From positions 62,001 through 126,000 of the forward strand of contig CASDLT010000038.1 in the NCBI GenBank assembly GCA_949281375.1: DNA of 64,000 nt, in the 5' to 3' direction. The notes below the pieces were generated by a model. It searched no databases, had not been told where the DNA came from, and saw nothing but the letters and a program-made list of their open reading frames with translations. Position numbers and translations under genes: made by a program. The DNA comes from an uncultured Nitrosomonas sp. (GTDB lineage: Bacteria; Pseudomonadota; Gammaproteobacteria; Burkholderiales; Nitrosomonadaceae). This document shows positions 1-9,812 of this stretch, in pieces. Numbering within the stretch: the first letter of the stretch is position 1; the number at the start of each line of letters is the position of its first letter.

Positions 1-316
1 AGCGACTCAGGATGAACGCATCTATGAAGCTGCCATTTTCCGCACGCTCGGCGCCAAACGCGAACAGTTATCGCGCGCATGGGCGACTGAATTTGCGATA
101 TTGGGCGGTTTGTCCGGCTTATTCGCATCCGCCGGCGCCAGCGGTCTGGGCTACGTCATCGGCAAATATGCCTTGCATCTCGATTACGCATTCAATCCGT
201 GGATCTGGCTCACCGGCACATCCATCGGTTTGATCGGAGTGCTGACGGCTGGATTGCTGGGCACTCGTGCAGCATTATCGACGCCGCCCTTGCTGACATT
301 GCGAAAAATTGCCTAA
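1..316 (+). CDS. FtsX-like ABC transporter permease, C-terminal part (5' end outside window)
   Basis: The reading frame is open from base 2 and ends at TAA 314-316, so only the last ~104 residues are present. The segment carries the typical 'RTLGAKR' stretch of the FtsX/MacB-like permease domain, followed by two hydrophobic helices and a short polar end. Members of this family are inner-membrane subunits of ABC systems for lipoprotein or hydrophobic-substrate export (LolC/MacB/YbbP types). Which subtype this is cannot be told from the C-terminus. It ends 7 bp before the hemW ATG, so the two are probably co-transcribed. Confidence 0.75.
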   Translation, partial: ATQDERIYEAAIFRTLGAKREQLSRAWATEFAILGGLSGLFASAGASGLGYVIGKYALHLDYAFNPWIWLTGTSIGLIGVLTAGLLGTRAALSTPPLLTLRKIA

Positions 317-323
317 CACTGCC

Positions 324-1568
324 ATGATTACAGAGACTCCTTCATCAGCTCCTCGCGCTCAAGCGCCCAGACTCAAGGCTTTGCCGCCGTTGAGTTTATA
401 CATTCACATTCCGTGGTGCCTGAAAAAATGCCCCTACTGCGATTTCAATTCCCATGAAGTCCGCGGCCCGGGCGGGCAAATTCCCGAGGAAGCCTATGTC
501 GCCGCATTGATTCGCGACCTCGAATCAGCATTGTCGGACGTGTGGGGACGGCGGCTCAGCAGCATCTTCTTCGGTGGCGGCACGCCCAGCTTATTGAGCG
601 CGCAGGCGGTCGACACGATTTTGACGGCAGTTCGCACCCTGTTGCCGGTCGAGCATTTTACCGAAGTAACACTGGAAGCCAACCCTGGCACCTTTGAAGC
701 GAAAAAATTCGCCGATTTCCGCCAAGCGGGCATCAATCGCTTGTCCATTGGCGTCCAAAGTTTCAATCCCAAGCATCTGCGGGCATTGGGGCGTGTCCAT
801 GACGGCGAGCAAGCGCATGCCGCATTAAAGATTGCGCGCAAGAATTTCGACAATATCAACCTTGACCTGATGTATGCACTGCCCGGTCAGACACTGGAAG
901 AAGCGCGGCAGGATATTGAAACGGCATGTTCACAAGGCGTTAATCACATCTCGGCGTACCATCTGACGATAGAACCGAATACGCTGTTTTATCGTTTTCC
1001 GCCCCAATTGCCGGACGACGAACTGTCCGCCGCCATGCAGGACATGGTCGAACAGGTGACGGCCAGCCAGCATTACCATCATTATGAAACCTCGGCATTC
1101 GCGCGCCCTGGCAAGGAATCCCGCCACAACACCAACTATTGGCTGTTCGGCGATTACCTTGGAATCGGCGCTGGTGCGCATAGCAAAATCAGTTTTGCCG
1201 ATACCATCGTGCGACGAATGCGCTATAAACAACCCAAAGAATACCTGGCCAAATCGCAAACTCATGAATCAACTGTTCAAACCGAACAGATCCTGGCGCC
1301 TGATGACAGGAGCTTCGAATTCATGATGAATGCGTTACGGCTGACCGGCGGCTTTGACACCCCTCTTTTCACCGAAAGAACCGGACTGCCGGCTTCCGTG
1401 ATCCAGCATCAACTGGACGAAGCCGAGGAACGCGGCTTGTTGGTGCATGACCGTTTTCGCATTAAGCCCACCATCCTCGGCAAGCGCTTCCTGAACGATT
1501 TGTTACATCTGTTTTTGACGGAAAAAAATCCTTCCGATGATGCGCTACAATCACCGGCGTCGACTTAA
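324..1568 (+). CDS. hemW: HemW-type radical SAM protein (heme chaperone; formerly 'oxygen-independent coproporphyrinogen III oxidase-like')
   Basis: A 414-residue cytoplasmic radical SAM protein. The cluster motif CLKKCPYC (CX3CX2C) lies near residue 30, followed by 'FFGGGTPSLL' and the HemW-like C-terminal domain with 'YWLFGDYLGIGAGAHS'. CPYC followed by DF fits HemW better than HemN. HemW proteins bind heme and are thought to deliver it to respiratory enzymes, which would suit a cytochrome-rich organism. An upstream TTG at 309 is in frame but overlaps the permease stop, so the ATG at 324 is preferred. No strong ribosome binding site is visible, so translation may be coupled to the permease. 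Confidence 0.9.
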   Translation: MITETPSSAPRAQAPRLKALPPLSLYIHIPWCLKKCPYCDFNSHEVRGPGGQIPEEAYVAALIRDLESALSDVWGRRLSSIFFGGGTPSLLSAQAVDTILTAVRTLLPVEHFTEVTLEANPGTFEAKKFADFRQAGINRLSIGVQSFNPKHLRALGRVHDGEQAHAALKIARKNFDNINLDLMYALPGQTLEEARQDIETACSQGVNHISAYHLTIEPNTLFYRFPPQLPDDELSAAMQDMVEQVTASQHYHHYETSAFARPGKESRHNTNYWLFGDYLGIGAGAHSKISFADTIVRRMRYKQPKEYLAKSQTHESTVQTEQILAPDDRSFEFMMNALRLTGGFDTPLFTERTGLPASVIQHQLDEAEERGLLVHDRFRIKPTILGKRFLNDLLHLFLTEKNPSDDALQSPAST

Positions 1569-1586
1569 TCGTTCAAGGAGCATGTC

Positions 1587-2393
1587 GTGGCCTATGTAAA
1601 ACCGGAAGAAATCGTTGAGAATATGCTGCAGGCAGGCGCAAAAAAAGCGAATCTGCCGGTGAAGCAATTGTTGATCCGGGGATTCTTATCCGGCGCTTTT
1701 CTCGGCTATGCCACGACGCTGGCAATTCTGGCGGCAACCCAGACTGGCTGGGGCATTGCTGGTGCTCTGGTGTTTCCGGTCGGTTTCGTGATGATCATAT
1801 TGCTTGGATTGGAACTGGCGACCGGGAATTTTGCATTGCTTCCGATCGCCGTAAAAGACCGCCGCATTTCGATCGAGCGGCTCGCCGTCAACTGGAGCTG
1901 GGTGCTGATCGGCAATTTGCTCGGCAGCGTTACCTATGCCTATTTATATTGCATTGTCGCGACCAAGATGGGCTCGATCGATCCGGCGACGATTCCGACG
2001 TTGCAACGCACCATCACCATCGCGGAAACCAAAACACTGGAATACGCAAAATTGGGATTTGACGGCACCATCACGGCTTTTGTCAGCGCGATGCTGTGTA
2101 ACTGGATGGTGACGCTCGGCGCGGTGATGGCATTCACCTCGTCCACCACCATTGGGAAAATCAGCGCAATGTGGCTGCCAATCATGACGTTCTTCGGCCT
2201 CAGTTACGAACATGCAATTGTCAACATGTTCGTCATTCCCGCGGGCATGTGGCTAGGCGCAGATATTACTGTTGCGGACTGGTGGCTCTGGAACGGCATA
2301 CCCGTGATTGCAGGTAATCTCGTCGGCGGCATGCTATTTACCGGCTTCATGCTGTATTGGAGCCATCATCAACCAACCCATCCACTCAAGTAA
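1587..2393 (+). CDS. Formate/nitrite transporter (FNT) family channel
   Basis: A 268-residue inner-membrane protein with about six hydrophobic helices. FNT signatures include 'GLELATGNFALLP' in the first half and 'FGLSYEHAIVNMF' in the second, the paired re-entrant regions of FNT pentameric channels. The family moves small monovalent anions such as formate, nitrite or hydrosulfide. In a nitrite-producing ammonia oxidiser nitrite is an attractive substrate, but that is inference and substrate cannot be read from the sequence. The start is GTG at 1587, fixed by AAGGAG at 1575-1580; an ATG at 1582 is out of frame. It converges on polA with a dispersed repeat in between. Confidence 0.88.
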   Translation: MAYVKPEEIVENMLQAGAKKANLPVKQLLIRGFLSGAFLGYATTLAILAATQTGWGIAGALVFPVGFVMIILLGLELATGNFALLPIAVKDRRISIERLAVNWSWVLIGNLLGSVTYAYLYCIVATKMGSIDPATIPTLQRTITIAETKTLEYAKLGFDGTITAFVSAMLCNWMVTLGAVMAFTSSTTIGKISAMWLPIMTFFGLSYEHAIVNMFVIPAGMWLGADITVADWWLWNGIPVIAGNLVGGMLFTGFMLYWSHHQPTHPLK

Positions 2394-2440
2394 TGACCAA
2401 TCCACAGCACTTCTCAGATGAATCAAGACGGCAGCTTCAA

Positions 2441-2584
2441 GAAAATGAGGATTGATTGAACGAACGAAATGATGGATGACGTGCACGGAGCACAGCAATA
2501 TGGATATATCACATCGATAAACGAGGACGCGATGACTGCGCAACGAAGCAATCCGCTCGGGCAGCGAATTACTCAGCATTTCCC
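2441..2584 (+). repeat. Dispersed MITE-like repeat, copy A (most diverged)
   Basis: About 144 bp between the convergent FNT and polA genes. It shares blocks with the copies at 16652, 39689 and 61098: an ACGAACG block near the left end, GTGCACGGAGCAC in the middle, CAACGAAGCAATCCGCTCG near the right end, and a right terminus ATTACTCAGCATTTCC that is the degenerate mirror of a GGAAACGCTGATTAAT terminus. No coding capacity is visible. The left end is eroded compared with the other copies. Confidence 0.6.
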
Positions 2585-2605
2585 CGATCAATCCATAGCG
2601 TTTCC

Positions 2606-5341
2606 CTAATGCGCCTGGTCCCAGTTATCGCCGTTCCCGATTTCGATCAGCAAAGGCACATCGAGCGGCAGCACGCCGCCCATGTAGTGAGGCAAAGCCT
2701 CTTTCACCAACGCCAGTTCACTGTCGGGCACTTCCAGCACCAGTTCGTCATGCACTTGCATGATCAGTTTGCTTTTCAATTGTTGCCCGTGCAGCCAGTC
2801 ACGCACCGCAATCATGGCGAGCTTGATGATATCGGCGGCGGTGCCTTGCATCGGCGCGTTGATAGCTGCCCGTTCCGCGCCCTGCCGCCGGTTGCCGTTG
2901 GGACTATTGATTTCCGGCAACCATAATCGTCTTCCCAATACCGTTTCGACATACCCCAGCCGCCGGGCTTTCTCGCGAGTCTCCTGCATATATTTTTCCA
3001 CGCCGGGGTATCGGGCAAAATACCGCTCCATATAGGCGCGCGCGGCGCTGCGCTCGATGCCCAATTGTGCTGCCAGTCCGAATTCCGACATACCATAGAT
3101 CAAGCCGAAATTGATGACTTTGGCGTAACGGCGCTGCTCCGGATCGACCTGCATCAACGGGATGCCGAAGACCTCTGCCGCGGTCATGCGGTGTATATCT
3201 TCGCCGGCGGCAAATGCTTTCAGCAATCCGTGATCCTGTGAGATATGCGCCATGATCCGCAGTTCGATCTGCGAATAATCCGCTGACACGATGCAGCAGC
3301 CGGGCGGCGCAATGAAGGCTTCGCGGATCCTGCGGCCTTCCGAGGTACGGATCGGGATATTCTGCAAATTCGGCTCGGAACTCGCCAGACGGCCGGTCAC
3401 CGCCACCGCTTGCGCGTAATTGGTGTGAACCCGGCCGGTATACGGGTCGATCATTAGCGGCAGTTTGTCGGTATAGGTCGACTTCAGTTTGGCGAGGCTG
3501 CGGTAATCGAGCAACAGTTTTGGCAATGGATAGTCCAGCGCCAGTTGCTGCAACACGTCCTCATCGGTCGATGGGACGCCGGTGGGGGTTTTTTTAAGGA
3601 TAGGCAATTTGAGCCGGTCGAACAGAATTTCCTGAATTTGCTTAGGTGAATTCAAATTGAAAGGCTGGCCCGCGATCAGATGCGCCTGCTGTTCCAAGTG
3701 ATGCATTTTCTCGCCCAGTTCGCGGCTTTGCTGGTGCAACAACTCAGCATCCAGCAGAACGCCATTCCGTTCGATTTCAAACAGCACGTCAAGAATGGGC
3801 ATTTCGATTTGCCGATAAATGTGATTCAAGCGCTCATCCTGTTGAATGCTGGGATATAAGGTCTGATGCAAGCGCAAAGCGATATCGGCGTCTTCGGCGG
3901 CATATTGAGTGGCGATATCGATGGCGACTTCTTCGAATCCGATACGGTTCACTCCCTTACCGGTGACATCATCATAACTGGTGGTTTTGAAATCCAGATG
4001 CCGCAGCGCCAGATTGTCCATATTGTGCGGACGATGTGACTCGAGCACATAGGATTGCAGCAGCGTGTCGTGGGCAATGCCGTTCAACTGAATGCCATGG
4101 TTTGCAAAAACATGCTTATCGTATTTGAGGTTCTGGCCGACTTTCGGTCGGGCGGCATTCTCCAGCCAGGGCTTCAATTTGCTGAGCACGCGATCGATTG
4201 GCAGTTGCTGCGGCACACCGGCATAATGATGCGCCAGCGGCAAATACTGCGCATGAGGGCTATCGATGCAAAAGGAAATCCCCACCAGCTTTGCCTGCAT
4301 CGGATTCAGACTGGTGGTTTCGCAATCGACCGATACCAATGGCGCAACTTCGAGCCGCGCCAGACATTCATCCAGCTCAAGCTCGGTCAGAATGACCTGA
4401 TAGGCTCCGGCGGGAATCGCACCAGTAAATCCGCTGTTTTGCGCCATCCCGGCCGGATCGCCGGGCGCAAACAACTCGGATTGCTGCACTCCCATTTGCT
4501 GACGTAGTTCACGCAGAGCCGTTTTCATATCCAATTGTTCATACAACTGGATCAACTGTTCCCTATTTTGCGGTTGCACCGTGAGGTCCGTTATCTTGAC
4601 GGGCAAGTCGACATCACATTTGATCGTGATCAGTTGCCGCGAAGTATCGAACCACGCCAGTGCCTTGCGCAAATTATCGCCAATTGCACCTTTGATCTCA
4701 TGAGCATGGGCAATGATGTTTTCAAGCGACTCATACTGCGCCAGCAATTTAACCGCTGTTTTGGGCCCGACTTTATGCACGCCGGGAACATTGTCGGAGG
4801 CGTCACCCACCAGCATCAGATAGTCGAGCATGCGCGCCGGCGGCACGCCAAATTTCGCCAGCACATTGGCTTCATCCAGCACATCGTTGGTCATGGTATT
4901 GACTAACTTGGTTTTGCTATTGACCAATTGCGCGATGTCCTTGTCACCCGTCGAAATCACGCATTGCATATCTGCCGCCAGCGCCTGCTTTGCCAAAGTG
5001 CCAATGACGTCATCCGCTTCCACGCCATCAACGATGAGCATCGGCCAGCCCATCGCCCGAATGCACGCATGCAGCGGTTCAATTTGACAAGACAGCTCGG
5101 TGGGCATCGACGGGCGGTGCGCCTTATATTCGGGATATAGCGCGTCCCGGAAAGTTTTACCTTTTGCATCAAACACGCACACGCTATAATCGGCCTGATA
5201 GTCCTTGTGCAAGCGCCGCAGCATATTCAACACCCCATGAATGGCGCCCGTGGGTTCATTGTTACGGTTACGCAGATCAGGCAACGCATGAAATGCGCGA
5301 TAAAGATACGATGAACCATCCACTAATAACAATGTTTTCAT
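2606..5341 (-). CDS. polA: DNA polymerase I
   Basis: A 911-residue enzyme of full family length. The N-terminal 5'-3' exonuclease (about 1-290) starts 'LLVDGSSYLYRAFHALP'. The 3'-5' exonuclease (about 325-515) keeps the DxE motif 'SVDCETTSLN' near residue 339, so proofreading looks intact. The polymerase domain (about 530-911) has the O-helix 'INFGLIYGMSEFGLA' and motif C 'VHDELVLEVP'. It fills gaps in repair and removes Okazaki primers. The ATG at 5339-5341 is only 16 bp from the divergent LOG-family start, so their upstream signals must lie inside each other's coding region or overlap. Confidence 0.98.
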   Translation of the reverse strand: MKTLLLVDGSSYLYRAFHALPDLRNRNNEPTGAIHGVLNMLRRLHKDYQADYSVCVFDAKGKTFRDALYPEYKAHRPSMPTELSCQIEPLHACIRAMGWPMLIVDGVEADDVIGTLAKQALAADMQCVISTGDKDIAQLVNSKTKLVNTMTNDVLDEANVLAKFGVPPARMLDYLMLVGDASDNVPGVHKVGPKTAVKLLAQYESLENIIAHAHEIKGAIGDNLRKALAWFDTSRQLITIKCDVDLPVKITDLTVQPQNREQLIQLYEQLDMKTALRELRQQMGVQQSELFAPGDPAGMAQNSGFTGAIPAGAYQVILTELELDECLARLEVAPLVSVDCETTSLNPMQAKLVGISFCIDSPHAQYLPLAHHYAGVPQQLPIDRVLSKLKPWLENAARPKVGQNLKYDKHVFANHGIQLNGIAHDTLLQSYVLESHRPHNMDNLALRHLDFKTTSYDDVTGKGVNRIGFEEVAIDIATQYAAEDADIALRLHQTLYPSIQQDERLNHIYRQIEMPILDVLFEIERNGVLLDAELLHQQSRELGEKMHHLEQQAHLIAGQPFNLNSPKQIQEILFDRLKLPILKKTPTGVPSTDEDVLQQLALDYPLPKLLLDYRSLAKLKSTYTDKLPLMIDPYTGRVHTNYAQAVAVTGRLASSEPNLQNIPIRTSEGRRIREAFIAPPGCCIVSADYSQIELRIMAHISQDHGLLKAFAAGEDIHRMTAAEVFGIPLMQVDPEQRRYAKVINFGLIYGMSEFGLAAQLGIERSAARAYMERYFARYPGVEKYMQETREKARRLGYVETVLGRRLWLPEINSPNGNRRQGAERAAINAPMQGTAADIIKLAMIAVRDWLHGQQLKSKLIMQVHDELVLEVPDSELALVKEALPHYMGGVLPLDVPLLIEIGNGDNWDQAH

Positions 5342-5357
5342 TTATACGATATTTCCC

Positions 5358-6077
5358 ATGAGCTTACTTGATAAATCAGCGACGCAGCCTCGACTCGACA
5401 AACCGTGGTCAGCAAAGGAATCCTGGCGCTTGTTCGGAATTATGGCAGAGTTTGTGGAAGGAACCGAACGTCTTGACGCCATTCAACCGGCGGTCAGTAT
5501 TTTTGGCAGCGCACGCACCAATCCCAGCAACCCGCATTATCAGCTGGCAGAGCAAATCGCCAAACGCCTTTCCAATGCTGGTTTTGCAGTGATCTCCGGC
5601 GGCGGGCCAGGCATCATGGAAGCGGCCAACAAAGGCGCTTTTTTCGGCAAGTCGCCAAGTATTGGACTGAACATTCAATTACCGCATGAACAGCACCGCA
5701 ATGCCTATCAGGATATCAGCCAGACATTCCGGCATTTTTTTGCCCGCAAATACATGTTCGTCAAATTTGCGACAGCCTATGTCATTCTGCCGGGTGGTTT
5801 CGGCACGCTGGATGAACTTATGGAAGCGTTAACCCTCGTACAAACAGGCAAGACCCGAAAAATGCCCATCATCCTGGTCTATTCCGAGTTTTGGAAAGGA
5901 CTGCTTGATTGGTTTCAAAACATGCTGGTGACGGAAGGCTTCATTTCGGCGGATGACATGAACCTGATTCAGATCATCGACGAGCCGGATCAAATCGTGA
6001 ACGCGATCTTTCAATATTATGAAAGTAGCGGGTTCGAGCCAACCGACGCCGAGCGAGAAGTTCAACTCAATCTGTAG
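5358..6077 (+). CDS. LOG-family (TIGR00730) nucleotide phosphoribohydrolase
   Basis: A 239-residue cytoplasmic Rossmann-like protein with both LOG family motifs: 'GGGPGIMEAANKGA' around residue 80 and 'LPGGFGTLDELMEAL' around residue 150. These motifs bind the nucleotide and phosphate and carry the catalytic Arg/Glu region. LOG proteins release a base from nucleoside 5'-monophosphates, as in cytokinin activation or PpnN-like nucleotide salvage. Old annotations call them lysine decarboxylases, which is not supported. It is divergent from polA with a 16 bp gap. Confidence 0.88.
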   Translation: MSLLDKSATQPRLDKPWSAKESWRLFGIMAEFVEGTERLDAIQPAVSIFGSARTNPSNPHYQLAEQIAKRLSNAGFAVISGGGPGIMEAANKGAFFGKSPSIGLNIQLPHEQHRNAYQDISQTFRHFFARKYMFVKFATAYVILPGGFGTLDELMEALTLVQTGKTRKMPIILVYSEFWKGLLDWFQNMLVTEGFISADDMNLIQIIDEPDQIVNAIFQYYESSGFEPTDAEREVQLNL

Positions 6078-6242
6078 CTTGGGTATGACAAAGCACCGAT
6101 ACACAATGCCCAGGAACATGGTCAACCTGATGCTTGAATTAATGGGTAGCATGACCGTGCATGGCCCATTTCAGACTTTCCTTAACCGCCACTTGCAATT
6201 TTAGGTAGAATATTCAATCACCCTGACCCACCGGGAACCGAC

Positions 6243-6635
6243 ATGCATCAATTACTGATTATATTGTTGTTAAGTTATTCAATGCTGGCCGTGGCGCAAT
6301 CCGATGAGCCCAAACAATCGCAAAAGCCTTCGCAGCCGGATAACTTGATACCACTGCCCGATATTCCTGAATTGCCACCGCTATCAGATCCAACCTCGAC
6401 CCCACCCGATATCCAGGCGGATCCGGAACTGGAAACGCAAGTCACGATCATCAAACGGGGAGAAGATTCCATAGAAGAACATCGAATCAACGGAGAGCTG
6501 CTGATGATCAAAGTCATTCCGCGTATCGGTCCGCCGTACTACCTGAAGAAAAATACCATTGCCGACAATCCTACTCACGCGGGAGAACCAGGGATTAACG
6601 TGAGTCCGCCGATGTGGCAACTTCTTAAATTCTAA
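6243..6635 (+). CDS. DUF2782-family periplasmic protein
   Basis: 130 residues with a short N-terminal signal peptide ending near 'MLAVAQS', then a Pro-rich low-complexity linker and a compact C-terminal domain (about 75-130) with 'VTIIKRGEDSIEEHRING' and 'IPRIGPPYYL', as in the DUF2782 family. Function unknown. In betaproteobacteria this gene commonly sits between polA and thrB, as here. It is probably exported to the periplasm. The ATG follows an A+T-rich stretch at 6200-6225 that could hold a promoter. Confidence 0.75.
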   Translation: MHQLLIILLLSYSMLAVAQSDEPKQSQKPSQPDNLIPLPDIPELPPLSDPTSTPPDIQADPELETQVTIIKRGEDSIEEHRINGELLMIKVIPRIGPPYYLKKNTIADNPTHAGEPGINVSPPMWQLLKF

Positions 6636-6712
6636 TATTCCATTCAATGTGAAAAACTTCGTCGTGTTTTCGAACAAACAGGTATTGTTTCGCGTTTTTA
6701 TCCCTATCTGAC

Positions 6713-7663
6713 ATGTCAGTTTTTACTCCCGTCACCTTTGAACAACTAGCGGTTTGGCTTGAGAATTATGCGCTGGGGGAACCTTTGAGTTTGCAAGGCA
6801 TCTCCTCGGGGATCGAAAACACTAATTTTTTCGTCACAACCACGCAGGGAAAATTCATATTGACGCTATTCGAGAAACTTACCCGGCGCGAATTGCCTTA
6901 TTACTTGAACCTGATGGCGTATCTATCTCAACGGGGAATTCCTTGCCCAGCACCGATTCCGCGCTTGGACCATTCACTATTGGGTGAACTGAATGGCAAA
7001 CCGGCGACCATCGTCACTTGCCTACCCGGACATTCGATAGCGCATCCATCACCAGAACATTGTGGGGAAGTCGGCAGTGTTCTCGCCAAATTGCATCACG
7101 CCGGGAATGATTACTGCGACACCATGAAAAATCCGCGCGGCTTGTCTTGGTGGCGAGATAGAGTACCTGAAATTACGCCATTTCTTTCTGACGATGAAAA
7201 AGAATTGCTGCAATCGGAAATTGATTTTCAGGTGATTCATCAGACCGCGACATTACCGGTTGGCGTGATCCATGCAGATTTGTTCCGCGATAACGCGCTC
7301 TTCACAGGCAATCACATTGGCGGAATCATCGATTTTTACTTTGCATGTAATGATGCGTTTTTATACGATCTGGCCATTACCGTAAATGATTGGTGCATGA
7401 CCGAAGCCAAAACACTGGATGAATCCTGTACACTTTCGCTGTTGCATGCCTACCATGCGATACGCCCGCTCACTGCGGATGAGCATGCAGCATGGCCTAC
7501 CTTGCTGCGAGCTGCTGCTTTGCGGTTTTGGATTTCGCGACTGTATGATTATCACTTGCCGCGCCCCGGCGAACTGACGCACGCTAAAGATCCCCATCAT
7601 TTCAAGGATATATTGCATAACCACATCGAAAATGCGAGCCGTTCGGCAAAGCTCTGGATTTAA
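6713..7663 (+). CDS. thrB: Homoserine kinase (aminoglycoside phosphotransferase-fold type)
   Basis: A 316-residue enzyme of the APH/choline-kinase fold, not the GHMP-type ThrB of E. coli. The N-lobe begins '[12 protein letters not shown]' and has '[13 protein letters not shown]'. The catalytic loop is '[14 protein letters not shown]' (Brenner-type HxDxxxxN) and the metal-binding Asp is in 'GIIDFYFA'. It phosphorylates homoserine on the way to threonine. Placement after DUF2782 and before a BPSS1780-family gene is typical of betaproteobacteria and supports the call. Confidence 0.95.
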   Translation: MSVFTPVTFEQLAVWLENYALGEPLSLQGISSGIENTNFFVTTTQGKFILTLFEKLTRRELPYYLNLMAYLSQRGIPCPAPIPRLDHSLLGELNGKPATIVTCLPGHSIAHPSPEHCGEVGSVLAKLHHAGNDYCDTMKNPRGLSWWRDRVPEITPFLSDDEKELLQSEIDFQVIHQTATLPVGVIHADLFRDNALFTGNHIGGIIDFYFACNDAFLYDLAITVNDWCMTEAKTLDESCTLSLLHAYHAIRPLTADEHAAWPTLLRAAALRFWISRLYDYHLPRPGELTHAKDPHHFKDILHNHIENASRSAKLWI

Positions 7664-7706
7664 CGCATATTGCCCATTGTTGTACCGATTTAATTGGAGA
7701 AAATGA

Positions 7707-8687
7707 ATGGAAAGTCATCAAGTCAACGCCAAGCAAGGATTGCAATGGATCCTAAGCGGCTTCTATCTGTTCCGCAAAGCCCCGCTGGCTTGGATGATCC
7801 TGTGTTTCACGCTGCTGTTGATTGGCCGATTGATGTCCCTGGTGCCGATGCTTGGAATGTTCATATTCGTTCTTATCTCACCCGCTTTTCAAGCTGGACT
7901 AATGCACGGCTGCAAAGCACAGGAACAAGGCAAGCCCCTCGAGATGGGACATTTATTCAGTGCATTCCGCACGAATGCAGCACCATTGATCACCATTGGG
8001 GGGGTGTCCTTGATCGGCCAGATACTCATCCTGGGATTGGCGATGCTGATTGGCGGATCCCAGATGACCGACATGATGTTGTATGGCAAACGAGTCGATG
8101 AAAGCGAACTGATGGGCGTCATGAGCAGCTTTCTCACCTCGTCTCTATTGATTCTGACGCTCTCGATCCCGCTTGTCATGGCCACGTGGTTCTCTCCCTT
8201 GCTCGTGATTTTTCATGACACTCCACCGATCGTGGCCATGCAGAGAAGTTTCTTTGCATGCCTGAAAAATTTTATTCCGTTTCAGATTTATGGCCTCGCG
8301 CTCATCATATTGACGGCTCTGAGCCTGATACCTTACGGGCTTGGGTTGATCGTGCTGATTCCGACCATGTTCACATCCATTTATGTCAGTTACAAGGATA
8401 TATTTTTGGGCGAACCGCTGCGCTTCAGCAGTCCTGAATCAGAATTCGATTATCAACAGGCAACCTGGGCAACTCCCAGTGATGAAGAAAATTCTGCTTC
8501 TCCTCAAAGCGAGGCTGCACCGTCTTCCCCAACAAGCCCCGACACAGTGCAATGCGCTTATTGCAGCACCTTAGTGCCGCGCGATCGCGCCATCAAGGAC
8601 GAGCATAACGACAAGGACGTTTACTATTGCAGTGAAGAACACCATCAGCGGCATGCCGTGACTGACAAACCGGAATCAAGCCAATAG
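7707..8687 (+). CDS. BPSS1780-family membrane protein with C-terminal Cys/His zinc-ribbon-like tail
   Basis: 326 residues. The first ~230 form an integral membrane domain with about five or six hydrophobic segments, starting 'GLQWILSGFYLFRKAPLAW', typical of the BPSS1780 family of unknown function. A polar Ser/Pro-rich linker follows, then a C-terminal module near 275-315 with CAYC, 'VPRDRAI' and 'YYCSEEHHQRH', four or more Cys/His that could bind zinc. An AATTGGAG-like ribosome site precedes the ATG. It lies 43 bp after thrB, and its 3' end overlaps the convergent ald gene by 12 bp. Confidence 0.75.
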   Translation: MESHQVNAKQGLQWILSGFYLFRKAPLAWMILCFTLLLIGRLMSLVPMLGMFIFVLISPAFQAGLMHGCKAQEQGKPLEMGHLFSAFRTNAAPLITIGGVSLIGQILILGLAMLIGGSQMTDMMLYGKRVDESELMGVMSSFLTSSLLILTLSIPLVMATWFSPLLVIFHDTPPIVAMQRSFFACLKNFIPFQIYGLALIILTALSLIPYGLGLIVLIPTMFTSIYVSYKDIFLGEPLRFSSPESEFDYQQATWATPSDEENSASPQSEAAPSSPTSPDTVQCAYCSTLVPRDRAIKDEHNDKDVYYCSEEHHQRHAVTDKPESSQ

Positions 8688-9791
8688 ATCCATTGCCGGC
8701 GTAAACGGAATGCCCAGATCCCGCGCCACCGCTTCATGGGTCAGTTTGCCGTGAAAAACATTCAGTCCATTGCGCAAGTGCGGATCGTCCAGCAAGGCTT
8801 TGCGGTAGCCTTTGTTGGCAAGCGCCAGCACAAACGGCAATGTTGCATTATTCAAAGCAAAGGTTGAAGTGCGCGCCACTGCGCCAGGCATGTTCGACAC
8901 GCAGTAATGTACTACGCCATTGACGGTGAAAATCGGATCAGCCAGCGTTGTCGGCCGGGAAGAAGCGAAACAACCGCCTTGATCAATGGCTACATCCACG
9001 AGCACCGAACCGCGATTCATCCGGCTGACCAGTTCCCGGCTGACGACTTTCGGCGCCGTGCCACCCGGAACCAGTACAGCGCCGATCACTAAATCTGCGG
9101 TTGACACATGTTCTTCAATGGCATCGACGGTTGAAAAAACAGTATTGATCCGTGAACCATAGTGAGAATCCAGATTTTGCAGACGATGAATTGATTTATC
9201 CAGTACGGTGACATGCGCTTCGACGCCCATCGCGATGCGCGCAGCATTGGTACCCACCACACCGCCGCCAATGATCACAACCCGTGCAGCAGGCACGCCC
9301 GATACGCCCCCCAGCAGCATGCCACGACCTCCCTGATCCAGCTCGAGCGCATGCGCACCGGCCTGAATCGCCATGCGTCCGGCGACTTCACTCATCGGAG
9401 AGAGCAACGGCAACCCCCCGAAATTATCGGTCACGGTCTCATACGCGATCGCGATGCAGCCGGACTTGACCAGCCCTTCAGCCTGCGCTGGATCAGGCGC
9501 CAGATGCAGATAAGTGAACAGAACTTGATCTTCGCGCAGGAACGGAATTTCCGATGGCTGCGGTTCCTTGACTTTGACGATCAGATCGGAGTTAGCATAA
9601 ATTTCCTGAGGCGTCTCGACCACTTCGGCTCCTGCGCTGAGGTATTTGTAATCCCCCAGATCAATCTGGAATCCAGCATTCTTCTGAACCATCACCTGAT
9701 GGCCATTGGCCACCAGCTCCCGTACCGCAACCGGGGTCAACCCAACGCGGGATTCATGAACTTTTATCTCCTTAGGCACGCCGATACGCAT
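8676..9791 (-). CDS. ald: Alanine dehydrogenase
   Basis: 371 residues, the normal length. The N-terminus '[20 protein letters not shown]' and the Rossmann motif '[19 protein letters not shown]' (about residues 170-188) are characteristic, with catalytic-region 'KVKEPQPSE' and '[10 protein letters not shown]' in the N-terminal domain. It interconverts alanine and pyruvate plus ammonium with NAD, and could act in ammonium assimilation in an ammonia oxidiser (inference). It is last in a minus-strand run after an SDR gene (21 bp gap), and its 3' end overlaps the BPSS1780-family gene by 12 bp. Confidence 0.96.
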   Translation of the reverse strand: MRIGVPKEIKVHESRVGLTPVAVRELVANGHQVMVQKNAGFQIDLGDYKYLSAGAEVVETPQEIYANSDLIVKVKEPQPSEIPFLREDQVLFTYLHLAPDPAQAEGLVKSGCIAIAYETVTDNFGGLPLLSPMSEVAGRMAIQAGAHALELDQGGRGMLLGGVSGVPAARVVIIGGGVVGTNAARIAMGVEAHVTVLDKSIHRLQNLDSHYGSRINTVFSTVDAIEEHVSTADLVIGAVLVPGGTAPKVVSRELVSRMNRGSVLVDVAIDQGGCFASSRPTTLADPIFTVNGVVHYCVSNMPGAVARTSTFALNNATLPFVLALANKGYRKALLDDPHLRNGLNVFHGKLTHEAVARDLGIPFTPAMDLLA

Positions 9792-9812
9792 TCAATTCTC
9801 CATTGCAATTTG

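Noticed and set aside
6087-6204. Met-rich 39-codon frame between the LOG-family gene and DUF2782
   Set aside because: No ribosome site, no recognisable features, and its Met content comes from scattered ATG triplets; probably chance.
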